From positions 1 to 16,298 of the forward strand of contig JBQTIY010000020.1 of assembly GCA_052387675.1 (NCBI GenBank): 16,298 nucleotides of DNA, written 5' to 3'. The position numbers and the translations under genes were made by a program. This document shows positions 6,608 to 14,123 of the stretch, piece after piece (within the stretch, counting starts at the first letter, position 1; every line of letters begins with the position of its first letter). The DNA comes from JBQTIY01 sp052387675 (GTDB lineage Bacteria; Planctomycetota; B15-G4). The notes under the pieces are model-generated. The model was given only the letters and a program-made list of their open reading frames with translations, was not told where the DNA came from and searched no databases.

Positions 6608-9160
6608 ATGCGCCGCACTCTGAGTCTGGCCCTGATCCTTGGCTTCATGCTGCCCGCCGACGGCAGCATTCAAAAGGTCGCTGAGCAGCAGGCCAAGCTG
6701 GCCAAGGCCGCCGTGCGCGACCAGAACTGGGCCGCGGCCGAACAGGCCTGGGAGCTGCTGCTCGAGTTCGACCCGCGCTCCTTGCAGGCGCTGCAAGGGC
6801 TCGTGGAGGTTGCGCAGGCCAAGGGCGATGCCGACGCGGAGATCGTGGCGCGGCTGGACTGGAACGCAGCGCTGGCCGCGGCCATCGCCGATGGTGAGAG
6901 CGCGCACCGCCTGATCTTGGACAAGTCGCTGGCCCGCGTGGCGGAGTTGGATCCCGAGCGCGCGCGCGCGGGGACGCTCCTCGAGGAGTACGGCCGCGCC
7001 CAAGCGGAAATTGCCCGGCGTTACCTGGCTGCCGGCATGCCAGCGAATGCACTGGAGGCTTGGAAGCGCCGCCTCTCCACGGTCGCGCCCGGCAGCCCCG
7101 AAGCGGCCGAGGCGCATGCGGCCACGGCCGAGGCCCTGCTCCTGGCGCCTGACCATGTCGCGCGCCGCTTCCAACCGCTGAGCGCGCCGCTGGGCCGCGA
7201 CGAAGCCTGGATCGCCGAGCACGACAAGCGCACAGCCAAATGGTCGAACGCGGCCAAGTGGGAAACGCCGCACTACCGCATCAAGACGAATGCCGGCTGG
7301 GTCATGGGCACCGAAGTGGCCGCCGTCATGGAGCAGGCGCACGCTTTCTACCGCGAGATTTGGGGCATCGTGCCCGATCCGCCGCCGGCCAAGGTGCCGA
7401 AGGGCTTGCGCGAGCTGTCCATCACCCCGATTGAGGTGAACATTTACGCCACGCTCGAGGAGTACAGAAAGCGCGCCGGTGACGGTGCGCTCGACTGGAG
7501 CGCCGGCAACTTCACCGGCACGGCGGTGAATACCTACGACCACTCCGGCAAGCCGGGCTCGGGCAGCCGCGCCACTCTGCAGACACTCTTCCACGAAGCC
7601 AGCCACCAGTTCATGAGCGTGGCCGTGGGCAATGTGCCCTCCTTCGTGAACGAGGGCATCGCCAGCCTCTTCGAAGGCATCGAGATCCTGAGCAATGGCA
7701 ATATCCGCCGCGACTTGCCCGTGCCGGGGCGGCTCGCGCCGCTGGCGCAGAAGCTCGCGCGCGGCACAGCCATGCCGCTGCGCGAAGTGATGAACGCCCT
7801 GGAGAACAAGCCCGAGCTGTACGACTACCGCTGGGGCTTCATGTATTTCCTGCGCATGTACGTGGACGAGCAGGGCCAGTACGTCTTCCGCGACCGGCTG
7901 CAGGACTACATGTACGAGTTCAAGAGCGCCGCGCCCGGCGACATGGTGGCGCACTTCCAGGAGTTCGTGCTGGACCACGTGAAGGCTCCCGGCATCGCAA
8001 GCTTTGCGGACTTCGAGCGCACCTGGAAGGCTTGGATCCTGGCGCTCGAGAAGGAGCGCACCGAGGGCGACAAGCGTCTCGATGAGTTCCGCAACAAGGG
8101 GCGCCTGGCCTGGCTCAAGGACAGCCACGCCGAAGCGCTGCGCTTCTATGAGCGCGCCTTGGATCTGTCCGCGGACGATCTCGACAGCCTCTTCGGATCG
8201 GCACAGGCCCTGGCCGAGACCGGCGAGCCGGACCGCGCGGTGGTGAACTTCCGGCGCTTCCTCGAACTCGCCGAGGAAGACGACCGCCGGCGCGTCGACG
8301 CCGAGGCGCGGCTGCTGGGACTCGATCCCGAGTACCAGGCCATGCTCGAGGCGCGCCGCGCATACATCGGCGGCATGCTGCTCCTGGCGCGCGAGTACGA
8401 CGAGGCCGAGCGGCCCCGCTGCGCCGTGCGCGCGGCCCAGGCCGTGCTTGAACTGGAGCCCTTCGAGGCCGGAGCGCGTGCGCTCATGGCGCGCCTCGAG
8501 CGCGAGGCCGGCGTGCGCGTGGCGCGCTGGCAGCGCCTCTTCAACGGCTTCGACATCGACGGCTGGTACGGTGCCGAGGGCGGCCAGGCCACCTTCTTCG
8601 TGAAGGACGGCGAACTGCTTTCCGACAGCCGACGCACGCTGCCTGCCAAGGGCGCCAAGCCTGGCGTGGGCGGGGCTAGCACGGCGCCACTGGCGCCCGG
8701 CACGAGCCTTTATCAGGCGCTGCTGCTCGACCGCGCCGTGGATGGCGACTGGTCGGCGGAGGCGCACATCCGCACCGAGCCGGGTTGGCAGATCGCCGGC
8801 CTGATCTTCGGCGCCCGCGACACCGAGCACTACGAGGCGGTGGTGCTGCGCAACAAGGGCGCTGACGGCGTGCGCGCCGAGTTCGCCAGTTTCGACTCGG
8901 GCACCTGGAGTTTCCGCGGCGACGGTGCCTTCAAGGCCAGCTACGACGCGGTGCAAGGCGTGGCGCTGCGCGTGGACGTGCGCGGCCGCGAGGTCTCGGT
9001 GCTGATCGACGGCCAGCCGCTGCAGCCGATCGTGGGCGGGAAAGTGACGCGGTCGATCAAGTACCCTTTGGCGGCCCTGCGGGGCGACATCGGCTTGCTG
9101 GCCAGCGCCGGCGTCACGCGCTTCCGCGACGTGCGCCTGCTGACCGGCCGAAGCCGCTGA
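6608..9160 (+). CDS. TPR / HExxH peptidase-like / DUF1080-like exported protein
   Basis: The 850-residue protein starts with a short signal peptide (about 1-20), then a helical TPR-like region. A DUF1570/peptidase-MA-like domain runs from about 219 to 480. It has HEASH (H329, E330, H333) and a downstream NEG whose E349 is a plausible third zinc ligand, the gluzincin pattern. TPR-like repeats occupy about 490-640 (AEALRFYERALDLSADD is typical). From about W641 a DUF1080/3-keto-disaccharide-hydrolase-type jelly roll begins with LFNGFDIDGWYG (L644-F645-N646-G647) and ends RFRDVRLL. The catalytic glutamate is intact, so a zinc-dependent activity is possible, while the C-terminal domain may bind or process a glycan. 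It may be co-transcribed with the RCK gene 42 nt downstream. Domain calls are by motif; the substrate is unknown. Confidence 0.82.
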   Translation: MRRTLSLALILGFMLPADGSIQKVAEQQAKLAKAAVRDQNWAAAEQAWELLLEFDPRSLQALQGLVEVAQAKGDADAEIVARLDWNAALAAAIADGESAHRLILDKSLARVAELDPERARAGTLLEEYGRAQAEIARRYLAAGMPANALEAWKRRLSTVAPGSPEAAEAHAATAEALLLAPDHVARRFQPLSAPLGRDEAWIAEHDKRTAKWSNAAKWETPHYRIKTNAGWVMGTEVAAVMEQAHAFYREIWGIVPDPPPAKVPKGLRELSITPIEVNIYATLEEYRKRAGDGALDWSAGNFTGTAVNTYDHSGKPGSGSRATLQTLFHEASHQFMSVAVGNVPSFVNEGIASLFEGIEILSNGNIRRDLPVPGRLAPLAQKLARGTAMPLREVMNALENKPELYDYRWGFMYFLRMYVDEQGQYVFRDRLQDYMYEFKSAAPGDMVAHFQEFVLDHVKAPGIASFADFERTWKAWILALEKERTEGDKRLDEFRNKGRLAWLKDSHAEALRFYERALDLSADDLDSLFGSAQALAETGEPDRAVVNFRRFLELAEEDDRRRVDAEARLLGLDPEYQAMLEARRAYIGGMLLLAREYDEAERPRCAVRAAQAVLELEPFEAGARALMARLEREAGVRVARWQRLFNGFDIDGWYGAEGGQATFFVKDGELLSDSRRTLPAKGAKPGVGGASTAPLAPGTSLYQALLLDRAVDGDWSAEAHIRTEPGWQIAGLIFGARDTEHYEAVVLRNKGADGVRAEFASFDSGTWSFRGDGAFKASYDAVQGVALRVDVRGREVSVLIDGQPLQPIVGGKVTRSIKYPLAALRGDIGLLASAGVTRFRDVRLLTGRSR

Positions 9161-9190
9161 CGCGCGCGCCCGTGGGCTGAACGCCGTCGA

Positions 9191-9197
9191 GGAGGAG
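9191..9197 (+). promoter_or_regulatory. Strong Shine-Dalgarno site for the RCK gene
   Basis: GGAGGAG lies 5 nt before the ATG at 9203. It settles the start of the RCK protein and shows that this gene uses a conventional ribosome binding site, unlike the gene before it. Confidence 0.75.
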
Positions 9198-9202
9198 CCG
9201 GG

Positions 9203-9925
9203 ATGGCCGGGCTGTTGAGCATCAGCGATCACGTCATCGTTTGCGGGTATGGCAACACCGGCCAGCTCGTGGCGCGCGACTTGGCCGCCGAGGGCGTCAC
9301 GGTGGTGGCGGTGGACAAGTCCACCGAGCGCACCAGCCGCGCCCAGGACGACGGCCACCAGGTGCTGGCCGGCGACGCCCTCGACCCCGATGTGCTCAAG
9401 GAGGCCGGCGTCGAGCGGGCGCGCGGCATCATCCTGCTGCTGCCGGAAGAGAGCGACAACCTCTTCGCCACGATGACAGCGCGCGAACTGAACCCCGATG
9501 TCTTCATCATCGCCAGCCACACCTCCGGGCATGCGCGCGTGAAGTTCCAGCGCGCCGGCGCAGACCGCGCCGTGAACCCCTTCGAGAAGAGCGAGCGCCG
9601 CATCGGAGCGGAGTTCGTGCGGCCGGCGGTCATGGATCTCATGCGCATCTTCGCCGAGGCCACCGAGGCCGACGACGAAGTGCGCGTGCGCGAGATCACC
9701 GTGGAGTCCGGCAGCCCCTTGGTGGGTCAGAGCCTCAAGGAGGCCAATATCCGCGCCAAAATGGACATCATCGTGATTGCCATGCGGCGCATCGGCGACA
9801 GCACGCGCTTCAATCCGGATCCGTCACGCCCGCTCGCCGTGGGCGATGTCATGGTCTGCATGGGCAAGCTGGTGCGCCTGCGCGAACTGCACGAACTGGG
9901 CCGCGGCGCCGGCACGGGCGCCTGA
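9203..9925 (+). CDS. Free-standing RCK (TrkA-N/TrkA-C) NAD-binding protein
   Basis: The 240-residue protein is the cytoplasmic ligand-binding part of potassium channels and transporters without any membrane segment. The N-terminal Rossmann fold opens with HVIVCGYGNTG (GxGxxG at G15, G17, G20) and has an acidic D38 at the end of beta 2, which usually prefers NAD(H). The RCK-C/TrkA-C domain spans about 155-232 (ITVESGSPLVGQSLKEANIR). The opening resembles the point just after the last pore helix of Kch-type channels, yet the pore is absent and the upstream gene is unrelated. It probably gates a channel or Trk/Ktr transporter encoded elsewhere. A strong Shine-Dalgarno site fixes the start. It is followed by gltX after 19 nt. 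Confidence 0.88.
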   Translation: MAGLLSISDHVIVCGYGNTGQLVARDLAAEGVTVVAVDKSTERTSRAQDDGHQVLAGDALDPDVLKEAGVERARGIILLLPEESDNLFATMTARELNPDVFIIASHTSGHARVKFQRAGADRAVNPFEKSERRIGAEFVRPAVMDLMRIFAEATEADDEVRVREITVESGSPLVGQSLKEANIRAKMDIIVIAMRRIGDSTRFNPDPSRPLAVGDVMVCMGKLVRLRELHELGRGAGTGA

Positions 9926-9944
9926 GCGAAGGCGAGGCGGCCCA

Positions 9945-11447
9945 GTGCACAACGAGAGCCAGCCGGGCCGCGCGGCCGTCGTCACGCGCATCGCGCCCTC
10001 GCCCACGGGCGACCCACACGTCGGCACGGCCTACGTGGCGCTGTTCAACTGGGCTTGGGCGCGGCGCAACGGCGGCCGCTTCCTGTTGCGCATCGAAGAC
10101 ACCGACCAGGCTCGCAGCCGGCCTGAACACGAGACGGCCATCCACGAGGCGCTCGACTGGCTCGGCCTGACGCCGGACGAGAGCCCGCGCGACGGCGGGC
10201 CGGTGGGCCCGTACCGGCAGAGCGAGCGCAGCGCGATCTACCGCACGCATGCCGATCAGCTCCTGGCGGGCGGTTTCGCCTACCGCTGCTTCTGCACGAG
10301 CGCGCGGCTCGAAGAATTGCGCGCCTTCCAGAAGGCGGCCGGCCGGCCCACCGGCTACGACGGCGCCTGCCGCGCGCTGAGCGCAGAAGAGTCGGCCCGC
10401 CGCGCCTCCGCCGGCGAGCCGCATGTCGTGCGCCTGCTGGTGCAACGGCCGGGCAGCACGCGTTTCACCGATCTGCTGCGCGGCGAGATCGTCATCGAGA
10501 ACGAAAACGTCGACGACCAGGTCTTGCTCAAGAGCGACGGCCTGCCGACCTATCACATGGCCAATGTCGTCGACGACCATCTCATGGGCGTGACCATCAT
10601 CATGCGCGCCGAGGAGTGGATCCCGTCGGCGCCCAAGCACGTGATGCTCTACGCGGCCTTCGGCTGGGAGATGCCCACGCTGGCGCACGTGCCGCTGCTG
10701 CGCAATGCCGACAAGACCAAGATCAGCAAGCGCAAGAATCCCACGAGCCTGAACTGGTACCGCGAGCAGGGTTATCTCCCGGAGGCGCTGCTCAACTTCC
10801 TGGCGCTGCAGGGGTGGAGCCCGCGCGAGACCAGCGAGGAGTTCACGCTGGCCGAGTTCACGGCCAAGTTCCAGCCGCAGGACATCAGCGTGGGCGGGCC
10901 GGTCTTCGACTTCACCAAGCTGGACTGGCTGAATGGCGCCACGCTGCGCAAGCTCACGCCCGAGCAGCTCGCCGACCGGCTGCTCTCCGAGGGCTTTGCG
11001 CAGGGCGGCGCCAAGGACGGCGGCGGCCCGGCCTGGACTCGGGAAGAAATCGTGCGTGTCTTGCCGCTCTTCCAGGACCGGCTGCGCATCCTGGCGGAGT
11101 TCGCGCCGACGGCGCGCTACCTCAAGGAGCGCGTGGCTCCCGATCTCGAGGGTCTGGCCAAGAAAACCAAGAAGGCTGAACCCGCCGCGCTCCAGGCGGC
11201 ATTGCGGCAGGCCGCGGACGCGCTGTCGCGCCTGGAGGGACAACCCGAGGCCGAGCGCGAGGCCGCGTTGCGAGGAGTGGCCGAGGCCGCGGGCCTCAAA
11301 CCCGGGGACCTCTTCATGGGCCTGCGGGTGGCGGTGACGGGGGTGACGGCCAGTCCGCCGCTCTTGCCCTCCATCGACGCCCTGGGCCTGAGCGAGGGCC
11401 TGGCCCGGATCCGCAGCCTGGCCGAACAGCTCTTGCGGACGGCCTGA
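9945..11447 (+). CDS. gltX: Glutamyl-tRNA synthetase
   Basis: This class I aminoacyl-tRNA synthetase charges tRNA with glutamate in the cytoplasm. I chose the GTG at 9945 (500 residues) because AAGGCGAGG (9929-9937) lies 7 nt upstream and earlier in-frame ATGs fall inside the RCK gene. The ATP-binding HIGH-type motif is PSPTGDPHVG (residues 18-27), and the KMSKS-type loop is KISKR (259-263). A CFC pair (C115, C117) and a downstream YDGAC match the zinc-binding pattern of many bacterial GluRS. The C-terminal helical anticodon-binding part is complete and length is normal. Whether it is discriminating or also charges tRNA-Gln cannot be decided from motifs alone. It probably shares a transcript with the RCK gene. 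Confidence 0.96.
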   Translation: MHNESQPGRAAVVTRIAPSPTGDPHVGTAYVALFNWAWARRNGGRFLLRIEDTDQARSRPEHETAIHEALDWLGLTPDESPRDGGPVGPYRQSERSAIYRTHADQLLAGGFAYRCFCTSARLEELRAFQKAAGRPTGYDGACRALSAEESARRASAGEPHVVRLLVQRPGSTRFTDLLRGEIVIENENVDDQVLLKSDGLPTYHMANVVDDHLMGVTIIMRAEEWIPSAPKHVMLYAAFGWEMPTLAHVPLLRNADKTKISKRKNPTSLNWYREQGYLPEALLNFLALQGWSPRETSEEFTLAEFTAKFQPQDISVGGPVFDFTKLDWLNGATLRKLTPEQLADRLLSEGFAQGGAKDGGGPAWTREEIVRVLPLFQDRLRILAEFAPTARYLKERVAPDLEGLAKKTKKAEPAALQAALRQAADALSRLEGQPEAEREAALRGVAEAAGLKPGDLFMGLRVAVTGVTASPPLLPSIDALGLSEGLARIRSLAEQLLRTA

Positions 11448-11550
11448 TCTGCTAGCCGGCAGCCACGGGCTTGTGCGACCGGCGCCCTTTCGGCGACGAT
11501 GGGGCCGAGTCGTTATCTATTCATGCAGCCGGTCTCTGACCGCGTTGCCC

Positions 11551-11554
11551 GGAG
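11551..11554 (+). promoter_or_regulatory. Shine-Dalgarno site deciding the RRM gene start
   Basis: GGAG, followed by AATTCTC, ends 7 nt before a GTG at 11562. It favours the GTG over the in-frame ATGs at 11499 and 11523, neither of which has a ribosome binding site. Confidence 0.7.
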
Positions 11555-11561
11555 AATTCTC

Positions 11562-11996
11562 GTGAAGTTGTTTGTTGGTGGGCTGTCTTGGAATACGGAT
11601 GCCGCAGCTCTGCGCGCGGCCTTCGAGTCGTACGGAAGTGTCACGGAGGCCGTGGTGGTCTCTGACCGCGAAACGGGTCGCAGCCGCGGCTTCGGTTTCG
11701 TGACCTTCGGCAATGCCGAAGAAGGCAAGGCGGCCATGAAGGCGATGAATGGCGCGCAGCTCGACGGTCGCACGATCAAGTGCGATGAGGCCGTTGAGCG
11801 CAGCCCGCGTCCGGGTGGCGGCGGCGGCGGTGGCGGCTTCGGCGGCCCGCGCGGCGGTGGCGGTGGCGGTGGCTATCGCGGCGGCGGCGGTGGTGGCGGC
11901 GGTGGCGGTTACCGCGGCGGCGGGGGTGGCGGCGGTGGCGGTGGCTACCGTGGCGGCGGCGGTGGCGGTGGATACCGTCACGGCAACGATCGCTGA
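11562..11996 (+). CDS. RRM RNA-binding protein with glycine-rich tail
   Basis: The 144-residue product has a single RNA recognition motif followed by a glycine-rich tail. RNP2 is LFVGGL (3-8) and RNP1 is RGFGFVTF (42-49), both with the aromatic residues that stack on RNA. The domain starts almost at residue 1, as in cyanobacterial Rbp and other bacterial RRM proteins, which supports the GTG start. The tail (about 85-144) is nearly all Gly with YRG units at Y105, Y117, Y129 and Y138, resembling RGG-type RNA-binding tails. Related proteins are often cold- or stress-regulated RNA chaperones; that role is inferred here. It follows gltX by 114 nt and has its own terminator. No clear promoter is seen; an AT-richer patch lies at 11512-11523. 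Confidence 0.92.
   Translation: MKLFVGGLSWNTDAAALRAAFESYGSVTEAVVVSDRETGRSRGFGFVTFGNAEEGKAAMKAMNGAQLDGRTIKCDEAVERSPRPGGGGGGGGFGGPRGGGGGGGYRGGGGGGGGGGYRGGGGGGGGGGYRGGGGGGGYRHGNDR
11874..11972 (+). repeat. 36-nt in-frame tandem repeats in the RRM gene tail
   Basis: Units beginning with TAT/TAC-CGY start at 11874, 11910 and 11946 (36-nt spacing), with a shortened unit of 27 nt before the next at 11973. Each full unit encodes Tyr-Arg plus ten Gly. GGC/GGT-rich tracts of this kind are prone to slippage, so unit number may vary between strains. Confidence 0.8.
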
Positions 11997-12039
11997 GCTG
12001 ATCCCTCTGCACTGATCAGCCGGGCGTTTTGCTCCGGCT
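11997..12039. repeat. Adjacent short inverted repeats after the RRM gene
   Basis: GCTGATC (11997-12003) pairs with GATCAGC (12014-12020) right after the stop codon. AGCCGG (12018-12023) pairs with CCGGCT (12034-12039), with GTTTTG in its loop. The two hairpins share three bases and so exclude each other. They may add to termination or protect the 3' end. Confidence 0.45.
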
Positions 12040-12057
12040 CTCAGCGCACATGATCCA

Positions 12058-12104
12058 GCGGCCCGCATTCGCGCATCACGCGCGGATGCGGGCCGCAGTC
12101 TTTT
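12058..12104 (+). terminator. Rho-independent terminator of the RRM gene
   Basis: GCGGCCCGCAT (12058-12068) pairs perfectly with ATGCGGGCCGC (12086-12096), an 11-bp GC-rich stem, followed by AGTCTTTT (12097-12104). The T-run is only on the plus strand, so it serves the RRM gene rather than the convergent symporter gene. Confidence 0.85.
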
Positions 12105-12150
12105 CACAGCGACTCCGCCGCTGCGCGCCGCGGCCGCTCGGCGCGCCGGC

Positions 12151-13860
12151 TCAGTGCTTCCCGGTGGGCTTGAACTCGCCGCCGTCGAGACGCTTGAAGT
12201 AGCCCTTGTAGGCGCGTATCGCCTCGGCTCCGAAGAGCAGCATGATCGGGATGTTCGCGAAGAGCATCACGCCCGTGCCCAGCGTGGAGATGATGTCCAG
12301 CTCATCCTGCGTGCGGATCAGTGGCGTGGCCGAGACCAGCACGAGCAGGCAGTACACGATCCGGTAAGGCATCACCCAGCGGCGCCCCGCGATGTAGATC
12401 ACGCCCTGCTCGCCGTAGTAGCTCCAGGAAATGATCGTCGAGAGCGCAAACAGCCACACGACGAAGGGCACCATCCAGTAGCCCAGGCCGTCCCAGACGC
12501 GGTCGAAGGACTTGGCCGTGAGCGTGGCGCCCTTGTAGTCGAGGAAGGCGCCGGCCGTGGCCACCGTGGGCGTGACGCCGCTCTCGAGCGTGCCCCAGTC
12601 AATCGTCGCGTAGTCGCCCTCCACGGCCGCAACGGTGCCCGGCAGCTTGTGGTTGGTGTTGCCGTGGTTCTCGTTGTCGTGCGCGGCGAGCACGGAGTAG
12701 ACCTGCTGGCCGACGGGCACATCGCGGTCGCTGCCGAGGGCCATGCGGCTGCTTGCCAAGGTCCACGAGGCCTCTCCCCCGGCCGGCTGGTCGGCCGCCG
12801 CGCTGCGCACGACCGCGGGCGGATCGCTGAAGCTCAGATCGGGCTCGCGGTTCCAGGCGCCGGAGAGCAGCAGCACCAGCGCGGTGATGGTGCAGACCAC
12901 CAGCGTGTCGATGAAGGGCTCCAGTCCCGCCACGACGCCCTCACGCACGGGCTCCTTGGTCCTCGCAGCCGAGTGCGCAATGGGTGAACTGCCCTGCCCG
13001 GCCTCATTGCTGAAGAGTGCGCGCTGCATGCCCTTCAGGAAACCAAAGGCCGCGGTGCCGCCCACGAAGGCTCCGGCCGCCTGAGTCGGCTCAAAGGCCT
13101 CGGAGACGATGAGGCGCAACAGGCCTGGAATCTGCGCGAATTCCGAGAAGATCACGGCCAGGCCGGCCACGAGATAAAGGCCGCACATCACCGGCACCAG
13201 GCGTCCGGTGACATTGCCGATGCGCTTGATGCCGCCCACGATGACCAGGCCGGTCAGGATGGTGAGCACCACGCCGGTCCAGATCTGCGGCACGTGGAAG
13301 TACGAAAAGGTGATGTCGGCCACGTTCCAGGCCTGGAACATGTTGCCGCCGGTGATCGCGCTGATGAGCAGCGTGATGCAGAAGATGACCGCGACGGCCT
13401 TGCCGATGACGGCCCAGCCCGGCCCGCGCTTGGCGAGGCCGCGGCTCACCACCCACATCGCGCCGCCGGAGGGGTTCTCGGGGTCGTCGAGATTCCGGTA
13501 CATCATCGCCTGGGTGACTTCGAAGGTCTTCAGCGCCATGCCGATGAAGCCGGTGACCCACATCCAAAAAACCGCGCCGGGTCCGCCCAGCGAGACGGCC
13601 AGCGCCACGCCCGCGATATTGCCCAGTCCCACCGTGGCCGAGAGCGCCGTAGAGAGCGCCTGGAAGTGGTTGATCGCGCCGGGGTCGCCATGCTCGTCGA
13701 ACTTGCCCCGCGTGACGGCCACGCCGTGCGTCAGCGCCCGGTACTGGCAGAAGCCGCTCCACAGCGTGAAGAGCACGCCCACGCCGAGGATGAAATAGAG
13801 CACGTTGTCGTGCCACAGAATGTTGTTCACGTCGTTCATCACGTTCATGAACGCGTCCAT
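12151..13860 (-). CDS. Sodium:alanine (AGCS) symporter with extra domain
   Basis: The 569-residue multi-pass membrane protein belongs to the AGCS family, which imports alanine or glycine with Na+. Diagnostic stretches are ALSATVGLGNIAGVALAVSL (72-91), GGAMWVVSRG (132-141), the highly conserved SNEAGQGSSPIAHSAA (284-299), and AFALSTI-type plus SWSYYGEQ near 471-485. Typical members have about 450-490 residues. The excess is one hydrophilic block of about 110 residues (336-446) between the helix ending LLLSGAW and the conserved LTAKSF segment, so the transporter core appears intact. GAGAAAGG (plus coordinates 13867-13874) lies 6 nt before the ATG. A TAAAAT hexamer at 13994-13999 is a possible -10. 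The neighbours are convergent and divergent, so it is likely monocistronic. Exact substrate is uncertain. Confidence 0.92.
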   Translation of the reverse strand: MDAFMNVMNDVNNILWHDNVLYFILGVGVLFTLWSGFCQYRALTHGVAVTRGKFDEHGDPGAINHFQALSTALSATVGLGNIAGVALAVSLGGPGAVFWMWVTGFIGMALKTFEVTQAMMYRNLDDPENPSGGAMWVVSRGLAKRGPGWAVIGKAVAVIFCITLLISAITGGNMFQAWNVADITFSYFHVPQIWTGVVLTILTGLVIVGGIKRIGNVTGRLVPVMCGLYLVAGLAVIFSEFAQIPGLLRLIVSEAFEPTQAAGAFVGGTAAFGFLKGMQRALFSNEAGQGSSPIAHSAARTKEPVREGVVAGLEPFIDTLVVCTITALVLLLSGAWNREPDLSFSDPPAVVRSAAADQPAGGEASWTLASSRMALGSDRDVPVGQQVYSVLAAHDNENHGNTNHKLPGTVAAVEGDYATIDWGTLESGVTPTVATAGAFLDYKGATLTAKSFDRVWDGLGYWMVPFVVWLFALSTIISWSYYGEQGVIYIAGRRWVMPYRIVYCLLVLVSATPLIRTQDELDIISTLGTGVMLFANIPIMLLFGAEAIRAYKGYFKRLDGGEFKPTGKH

Positions 13861-13993
13861 CGGCTGCCTTTCTCGGCGGCCCCGGTTAGGAGGCCGGCCA
13901 ACGCTGCGAGGTCATCCGCCCGCGGAGGCGGCCGCGCGTTTGTACCAAGCTCCCTGTGCCCCGCCTGCGCGACTTCGCCCGCTTTCGTGAGGG

Positions 13994-13999
13994 ATTTTA
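13994..13999 (-). promoter_or_regulatory. Possible -10 element for the symporter gene
   Basis: TAAAAT on the minus strand sits in the only AT-rich patch of the 263-nt divergent gap and would give a leader of roughly 125-130 nt. No convincing -35 box is present. The same patch could instead serve the plus-strand gene at 14124. Confidence 0.25.
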
Positions 14000-14027
14000 T
14001 TGAGCCCAGAAGTAACGCGGCGCGCAC

Positions 14028-14115
14028 CGGGCCGACCTCCGCAAGGCCGGCGGCCCGTCGACATCGCGAGGACGCGATGGGGGGCGCCGGGTCGCGATGC
14101 ACATCGCAAGGAGGT
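14028..14115 (+). promoter_or_regulatory. Structured leader with anti-Shine-Dalgarno loop
   Basis: Three hairpins precede the gene at 14124. CGGGCCG (14028-14034) pairs with CGGCCCG (14051-14057), and its loop begins with ACCTCC (14035-14040), an exact complement of GGAGGT (14110-14115) in the ribosome binding site. CATCGCG (14062-14068) pairs with CGCGATG (14073-14079) over an AGGA loop. GCGAT (14094-14098) pairs with ATCGC (14103-14107), directly abutting AAGGAGGT. Segment CGCGATG recurs at 14093-14099, so the first CATCGCG can pair with either copy, and the middle CGCGATG can pair with CATCGC at 14102-14107. It matches no riboswitch class I recognise. Short GC-rich pairings can arise by chance. 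Confidence 0.4.
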
Positions 14116-14123
14116 TTCTGGCA

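Noticed and set aside
6380..9532. A 1050-codon open frame on the minus strand opposite the SGNH, TPR/DUF1080 and RCK genes.
   Set aside because: It has low-complexity His/Arg/Ala/Val-rich composition and no recognisable domain. The plus strand carries three genes with clear motifs. It arises because high-GC codon usage makes stops rare on the opposite strand.
11531..11670. GGTCTCTGACCGCG present at 11531-11544 and 11657-11670.
   Set aside because: A single 14-nt match in a 16-kb GC-rich window is near chance expectation, and one copy is coding.
11517..12107. Minus-strand frame of Ala/Thr repeats opposite the RRM gene.
   Set aside because: It is the complement of the Gly-codon repeats and encodes only low-complexity sequence.
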